NCBI GenBank assembly: GCA_039184055.1
Contig: JBCDBH010000233.1
Location: 1-9,357 of the forward strand
Length of the DNA stretch: 9,357 nucleotides
DNA from: JBCDBH01 sp039184055
Lineage (GTDB): Bacteria; Acidobacteriota; Thermoanaerobaculia; Multivoradales; J023
Direction of reading: 5' to 3'
Positions 9,101 to 9,357 of the stretch are shown piece by piece. The notes below the pieces were generated by a model. The model worked only from the letters and a program-made list of their open reading frames with translations. It did not search any database and was not told the DNA's origin. The position numbers and the translations under genes are program-made. The number at the start of each line of letters is the position of its first letter. Position 1 is the first letter of the stretch.

Positions 9101-9357
9101 CCGATCGGAATGCCGGTCGCCAGATCCGCTGGGGTGATCTCGGTGACCCACGGCGAGGTGATCTGCAGCGTCGGATCGAGATCGACCCGCTCGTCGACCG
9201 TCGCCGGGTTGACCACGACGGTGACCGCGTTGCCGTTGAGTGCGTTGGTAAGCGTCAGATTCGACGTCCCCAGCGGCACCGGCATGACGTAGCGACCGTC
9301 ATCGGCGGTCAGCTGGATCCATTCGACCGTATCGGCTTCGACCGTGGCACCCGCCAC
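1..9357 (-). CDS. Giant RHS/YD-repeat protein with Ig-like and beta-propeller domains; internal fragment, both ends missing
   Basis: I translated all 3119 codons of this minus-strand frame. There is no stop, and recognisable domains run continuously with no frameshift. The fragment begins VAGATVEADTVEWIQLTADD and ends ATIEIDGTTGHAWE. The order is: carboxypeptidase-regulatory-like end, Big_5 Ig-like, beta-rich modules, second Big_5-like, LVIVD beta-propeller, linker with CNRC, DUF6531-type segment, about 30 YD repeats, RHS core, two Ig-like domains. YD proteins of this kind are exported and form a hollow beta-shell around a C-terminal cargo, often a toxin, or act as surface adhesins. No start codon, signal peptide, ribosome binding site or stop lies in the window, so export and cargo are inferred. 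There are 11 cysteines, all before residue 1925. I count 9 CTA, 4 TCA and no TTA codons, which fits a GC-rich genome and explains the long antisense frames. An adhesin or cell-wall-associated YD protein without toxin is the main alternative. Confidence 0.96.
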   Translation of the reverse strand, partial: MAGATVEADTVEWIQLTADDGRYVMPVPLGTSNLTLTNALNGNAVTVVVNPATVDERVDLDPTLQITSPWVTEITPADLATGIPIGVEPTVRFSEPVDRASLDGAVQLRRNGDTVATEIVHQGALVTLVPQAVLQPETVYEVQVTNGVLDLHGYSLGTPVTTSFTTEQLVLPSDIDADKIYLIEPDVQGEITVQGLAGAVPAGYSVFIENRTSYSTVDTVAAAQDGSFSLSIPGAFGDEIQLHVLIPGANEVLLPLGPWYRADLRAAYNTGEAMDIVTIDGVTVALEAGTFVEPTWVSLVPRALVDAPLETHEDFDAVYGFDLSFDGAQARKRVHVRIPTPAGVNAGDEILLSRAMDGVGEKWWMLYDLMRVDGDVITTERPTVQTQAATPNAAPRATSFSRPNAMRVLDATAVQEARDGAIAISRSGGEPESVSEGALVELPSVDLRNDPGPAELDPEDLVVGIVEDGSFQVQVGREPVLFLGLPMVNFSWGIFDLTRQYGALLSERIYPPLLPPVLLLPTKRNAPVDFAVFDIALGEQLYSAVLPAADEPFLVLPASTYGDETRPTLLGGNPIQFFVVNSVLEDEWQLAPRIRAYRDPELPPGIDTSVITITGDPGAAREGVQIKLWGLDEDTQEIETSAADDGSFTINLVIDREHIGYRYLLGVSNRLLHGEALTLEFSEALHPEVFAAKDAGDEDHPEGIKLWDEYNLRLLEYQEMTVEPSNGGLLANVRPATGWRLDEEETDINGTKRYYHSYALRITNELRDTVDNRLLWCAPADVDTADCTERFIELEFRVDGTEVLDNFDVHTARDAARLGSLLFVASDTDGLQVIDASDPSNLRRFLEPEGITPSDAPRSYRLPLAEKVRGVATDRHGRVIFVGGGNHAFGQARILDPQEFHLDAYLATPSTTGCAEVGNPPPQPAWDEYPEHCWAHRPIRGTSKLTDPLLDDHASNLPAGTPRRIAILSNDRTDSWILGQDPPDFLTVYPSPETIRGHGYQETFTLEVTGAFEEDLGDGVMQSYPRHPVSLRFDDRGAWVRADADNDSFVYDFEVEEVTKDQRVSVVRNLDTIGYVTVDDVGLLVIDVNHMYNRHLVEDEVPHDPSQCDGNTQDDDDHSDDCDGVNWDQATSAIIGFTSGFEIPEDKADQLCNDNPGDGFDPNGLRVRQLFDPIDVAVQLDADRWTLTVASRRYGLDIFEIDQNDPSSLTWIGGQCADIIEGSSVEEQARVGGLAVLEDYPFDIDENGIFDPEEYRDYAVITHTQGYVMVIDITDRENPVLTGWIELPGPISRVVADREYRQLLVSGYGAGLYIVDFNKLPDTFVLLDENGDDEDDRLVSTFEIADGADPEPGQVISGTLLVPELGLGYIGGIDQGLSSFVLHPPTFRITGRNAYGERMELDQVVPFGVESGVEEPTDEVIEPWFDTSGLIRVEADIPAAFALEDVLEDDRIKVDFLSIAPEGGVIDGHPHYDDPEDSDGGFTTAIYELELKRQAENAWEEGYDLFASDPIVMLADLRASLFVELTEDEKLKEGVCNRCVLVGEDEDERTAGLYTAYSREPDVPDSARYPEMLAGYRQAIRLPNDLRQDLSAVYSYEILDLAEVEIDSVKWDISPSIRQEPTLNPSMGMGDVAPGTLLHSGEMSHDVTDMGIKSRGFPLVFSRSYRNHILGSTPLGRGWDHGYRIRLREIPDGTVELFDGRGRRETFGLDESVDGWVPPPGRFVSLERSATGFTLVDAGFNRMRFDEWGRLIGIVDAARIDADTGNMMQFHYDGDQARLTRIEDTLGRTTFLRYDDDGLLTEVEDFDDRTWTYAYLDGRLDKVTAPTVTTVEGGPLETIYVYWDNGSVGDDLGERMRLENNIETFRDAKGQTWLSIGYVDRDGDGHNEEIEWQDWGADRVQFTYTFDEYVSTKTYVTDRRGNLCTYDHVALGHATTITDPVSAKWLFTYNEDHLMTERTEPLGRKTTFDYPTFGPGEPRVGRDRGNLGSVTVEADSRGANGSSDSLVTSYEYDERVNQPITITDPRGGRTVIERDDETSLPIKVTRAAAAAEESTTEYEYNEFGQVIELTNPNANVVTYEYFDDEDGHAEGYLEKVVVDPNNFALETTYEVDTRGNVEAVIDPRGVRHQTSYNDLDWTTVSSAAVTASDDGADPLGYTTVYQYDRNGNVAEAWVPYGGGGQSRVVYEYGVLDEVRKVRREILPDGEWAEETYDYDQNYNVEKVTDAEGQIREFEYDERNLANLIKVGLGNNAVSTPISEVPEYDDERQLIRHTDGRGHASVIEYDGYGRVKKSIDQVGNYRLVAYDDFHQPDHIEAYDNLNSLLAESEREYDLLGRATKLIDHVWSGGGNAALAETILAYDPFGNLDYSVDPLGRMTDYEYDTAERHHYTDDPLANRIELRYDQGSNVVETTLYEATGGSVANTATYDALNRPASQSDPLGNTSFVSYDARNLVSYSIDPGGYLSVANHDSLNRPTHSIGPEGVRVDYEWDKVSRLTEYKDASNNATTWTYDAVGRRIAATYADGNGVSFDYDAAHNLTEVVDQRGITTTTIFDAAGRPTSRTIDPAQGADPLVGPTAESYTYDGLNRLTQATSGTTTMTMGYDSLSRTIAATTGGRGVSRQFDVKGNTLSTDYASGYQVSRGFDLLDRPTNIQGPAAPTAATFDYQGYWVSGRGLGGGALTGTTTFDDARRPLNTGFTASGSGRAAFDEHITWGPRSLKTGTRRADLNGAGNTYLYDGAGRTLTSGSTPQSSLIANMPADPSLLVSLPEAEVFDYDAAMNRVGLTETDYDVSLFEPLPVDDSGRNRPASFGGDTLEWDNAGNLVRKGDLTFTYDYRNRLTEVRDNLDNLVASYAYDSMNRRVQRTVGSTVRETVWDGWREVEEYVDGELTEQRIYGLGIDEIVHHAADLDQVSGLEASAVPVYDSSGNIAALTDVNGKPVERYSVSTYGDTTITVDSVSPEVDQVRIVGGDIWVEMSEEVMLADLETAIGSGAIELWDTTQDIAVGLNSVSQPVQHGELARRRMIITTTDPPVVGNDLRLTFQPDALIDTFHNKLLSQIEITFPWSATDTVVHDTEPPKVSVVIVRDGRLEIEFTEEVDPALAAATIEIDGTTGHAWE
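130..489 (-). other. Domain: Ig-like (Big_5-like) domain 3, after the RHS core
   Basis: Residues 2957-3076 begin DSVSPEVDQVRIVGGDIWVE and continue MSEEVMLADLETAI, GAIELWDTTQDIAVGLNSVS, MIITTTDPPVVGNDLRLTFQ and LIDTFHNKLLSQIEI. A strand with 'v-mSEeVm--dl', then a value strand, then a 'l--tf-p-al-D-f-N-l' ending is the Big_5 order. The placement directly behind the RHS core is unusual. Confidence 0.6.
490..906 (-). other. Domain: RHS repeat-associated core, first part
   Basis: Residues 2818-2956 run WDNAGNLVRKGDLTFTYDYR, then VASYAYDSMNRRVQRTV, TVWDGWREVEEYVDGELTEQ, RIYGLGIDEIVHH, VPVYDSSGNIAALTDVNGKP and VERYSVSTYGDTTI. This is the conserved RHS-core order: YDYeNRL, YaYDa-gRRv, vwDGw-vieEy, iyG-giDe, Y-D--GNi-aLtD-nGk, veRY-----YG. 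The final 'NPY-FTGRRyDpETGLyyyRaRYYdP' part and the DPxG autoproteolysis region do not follow. The chain enters Ig-like sequence instead. Whether the core resumes beyond base 1 cannot be seen. Confidence 0.9.
907..4140 (-). other. Domain: YD-repeat array (beta-shell)
   Basis: Residues about 1740-2817 hold roughly 30 degenerate YD repeats of about 20-30 residues. Clear examples are YEYNEFGQVIELTNP, YQYDRNGNVAEAW, IEYDGYGRVKKSIDQVGN, LAYDPFGNLDYSVDPLGRMT, WTYDAVGRRIAATY and YTYDGLNRLTQATSG. In known structures (TcB/TcC, RhsA, teneurins) such repeats wind into a hollow beta-barrel that encloses the C-terminal cargo. On the plus strand the repeats appear as recurring gtcgta words (antisense of Tyr-Asp). 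The copies have diverged strongly, and I see no tandem pair that looks like a recent duplication. One insertion, residues about 1836-1900, carries an EF-hand-like loop. Confidence 0.93.
3685..3720 (-). other. Site: EF-hand-like calcium loop 2 inside the YD shell
   Basis: Residues 1880-1891, DRDGDGHNEEIE, fit the 12-residue EF-hand loop with Asp at 1, 3 and 5, Gly at 6, Glu at 9 and Glu at 12. The loop follows WLSIGYV and precedes the YD strand FTYTFDEY. Loops of the DxDxDG type also occur in FG-GAP and dockerin repeats. Calcium binding is inferred from spacing only. Confidence 0.6.
4213..4452 (-). other. Domain: DUF6531-type RHS entry segment
   Basis: Residues about 1636-1715 read GTLLHSGEMSHDVTDMGIKS, then RGFPLVFSRSYRNH, LGRGWDHGYRIRL and VELFDGRGRRETF. 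This is the standard opening of RHS shells: 'tGe---s-tDl-l-G-gplpl-RsY-S', then 'lG-GW-h-y---l', then a 'dG-gr---F' strand. It marks the start of the YD cage and fixes the reading frame independently of the repeats. Confidence 0.85.
4453..5187 (-). other. Region: linker between propeller and YD shell, with CNRC motif
   Basis: Residues 1391-1635 are unassigned. The first part is beta-rich (FRITGRNAYGERMELDQV, LIRVEADIPA) and acidic. The middle looks alpha-helical (YELELKRQAENAWEEGYDLF) and leads to GVCNRCVLVGEDEDER with Cys1536 and Cys1539 in a CxxC arrangement. The last part is again mixed (DLAEVEIDSVKWDISPSIRQ). Its position just before the YD shell suggests a plug or hinge. CxxC here could be a tight disulfide or half of a metal site; no partner CxxC is visible. 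Confidence 0.4.
5596..5631 (-). other. Site: EF-hand-like calcium loop 1
   Basis: Residues 1243-1254, DIDENGIFDPEE, fit the 12-residue EF-hand loop: D, D and N at positions 1, 3 and 5, G at 6, D at 9 and E at 12. It lies just before propeller blade motif GYVMVIDITD. A related acidic loop, DENGDDEDD, is at 5350-5376. Extracellular calcium loops of this type stabilise repeats in exported proteins. Confidence 0.6.
5986..6039 (-). other. Site: acidic, cysteine-flanked loop in the propeller
   Basis: Residues 1107-1124 read QCDGNTQDDDDHSDDCDG. Four consecutive GAC codons (bases 6007-6018) sit between two CDG triplets, so Cys1108 and Cys1122 could form a disulfide around an Asp-rich loop. The look is that of a calcium-binding loop of the thrombospondin type 3 kind, but it is a single copy and the assignment is inferred. 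Confidence 0.5.
7033..7344 (-). other. Domain: Big_5-like Ig domain 2
   Basis: Residues 672-775 include HGEALTLEFSEALHPEVFAA, IKLWDEYNLRLLEYQEMTVE, and the closing part YYHSYALRITNELRDTVDNR. The 'l-leFSEal-p' opening and the 'Y-lrit--lrDt--N' ending are the Big_5 signature, in the same order as the domain at 8857-9156. An acidic insertion (AAKDAGDEDHPEG) sits in the first loop. Cys777 and Cys787 lie just after it and could form a disulfide. Confidence 0.65.
7348..7533 (-). other. Domain: second DGSF-type beta-sandwich module
   Basis: Residues 609-670 read SVITITGDPGAAREGVQIKL and then SAADDGSFTINLVIDREHIG. They match the module at 8620-8790 in strand order and turn. The module leads directly into the second Big_5-like domain, just as the first follows Big_5 domain 1. 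This suggests that a pair of domain types was reused along the stalk. Confidence 0.5.
7534..7992 (-). other. Region: unassigned segment with hydrophobic Pro/Leu run
   Basis: Residues 456-608 contain a third DGSF turn (VEDGSFQVQVG, about 467-476). A hydrophobic stretch follows from about 479 to 523, including VLFLGLPMVNFSWGIFDL and IYPPLLPPVLLLPTK. Next comes a beta-rich part with LLGGNPIQFFVV. The hydrophobic stretch is broken by Arg, Glu and prolines, so it is unlikely to cross a membrane. No family is recognised. Confidence 0.35.
7993..8580 (-). other. Region: beta-rich segment, no family assigned
   Basis: Residues 260-455 contain DGVTVALEAGTFVEPTWVSL, a strand pattern RKRVHVRIPTPAGVNAGDEI, and GEKWWMLYDLMRVDGDVITT. 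The layout (an aliphatic strand, 'ipaGtf--pt-Vsl', then a Trp-rich strand before a 'G-vitt-' turn) resembles ZU5-like or other beta-sandwich regions of large surface proteins, but no diagnostic motif is present. The stretch is neither hydrophobic enough for a membrane segment nor low in complexity. Its role is unknown; a structural spacer is the simplest reading. Confidence 0.35.
8620..8790 (-). other. Domain: short Ig-like/beta-sandwich module with DGSF turn
   Basis: Residues 190-246 read EITVQGLAGAVPAGYSVFIE, then AAAQDGSFSLSIPGAFGDEI and a short strand. The pattern 'v-G-aGAVpaG-V ... DGSF-l-vp---GD-i' recurs in large secreted proteins of myxobacterial type as a beta-sandwich spacer. A second copy of the pattern lies at 7348-7533 (ITITGDPGAAREGVQIKL and SAADDGSFTINLVI), so this is a repeated module type. 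No binding or catalytic residues are evident. Confidence 0.55.
8857..9156 (-). other. Domain: SbsA/Big_5-type bacterial Ig-like domain 1
   Basis: Residues about 68-167 carry the family hallmarks in order: ITPADLATGIPIGVEPTVRF, then SEPVDRASLDGAVQL, LVTLVPQAVLQPETVYEVQV, a GVLDLHGYSLGTP segment (the usual 'v-D-aGn-l' element) and the closing strand TTSFTTE. The length of about 100 residues is normal for the family. Such domains are found in S-layer and secreted proteins as stalk modules. Residues 168-189 lead into the next module. Confidence 0.88.
9223..9357 (-). other. Domain: C-terminal part of a carboxypeptidase-regulatory-like beta-sandwich
   Basis: Residues 1 to about 45 start VAGATVEA and continue to TADDGRYVMPVPLGTSNLTL. 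This is the usual pattern of CarboxypepD_reg repeats: a 'pVaGAtV' strand, then 'T-D-GrY' and 'vP-G-y-L-t'. These domains are small extracellular beta-sandwiches used as spacers or binding modules. The N-terminal strands lie outside the window. Residues 46-67 form a short link to the next domain. Confidence 0.65.

Overview
The whole window lies inside one protein-coding gene on the minus strand. Read from base 9357 down to base 1, the frame whose codons start at 9357, 9354, 9351 and so on has no stop codon in 3119 codons. It gives a coherent protein from end to end, and neither the start nor the stop codon is present. Residue n of the fragment is encoded by bases 9358-3n to 9360-3n. No second gene, RNA gene, mobile element, CRISPR array, promoter or terminator is visible. 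Every other open frame on either strand is a shadow of this gene, including long ones on the plus strand.

The product is a giant secreted or surface-type RHS/YD-repeat protein. From N to C it has: the end of a carboxypeptidase-regulatory-like beta-sandwich (bases about 9223-9357); an SbsA/Big_5-type Ig-like domain (8857-9156); a run of further beta-rich modules with recurring DGS/R-F/Y turns (about 7350-8800); a second Big_5-like domain (7033-7344); an LVIVD-type beta-propeller with about seven blade-like segments and acidic, cysteine-containing insertions (5188-6948); a linker with a CxxC motif (4453-5187); a DUF6531-type RHS entry segment (4213-4452); a long array of YD repeats (907-4140); the RHS-associated core (490-906); and then, unexpectedly, two more Ig-like domains that run off the window edge (1-489). 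The rest of the core and the C-terminal region, where a toxin domain would sit if there is one, lie beyond base 1.

The organism is a bacterium with a genome of roughly 60% G+C. The gene has no TTA codon and very few CTA or TCA codons. Big_5, LVIVD and YD modules combined in one giant protein suggest a Myxococcota, Bradymonadota or Acidobacteriota type of organism with large exported proteins, but the window cannot settle this. The domain order (regulatory beta-sandwich, Ig-like, beta-propeller, plug-like segment, YD shell) resembles that of animal teneurins and is the most interesting point here. The likely role is an extracellular YD shell enclosing or displaying a C-terminal cargo, with the N-terminal half serving for anchoring or recognition. 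That role is inferred, because the cargo is not in view.
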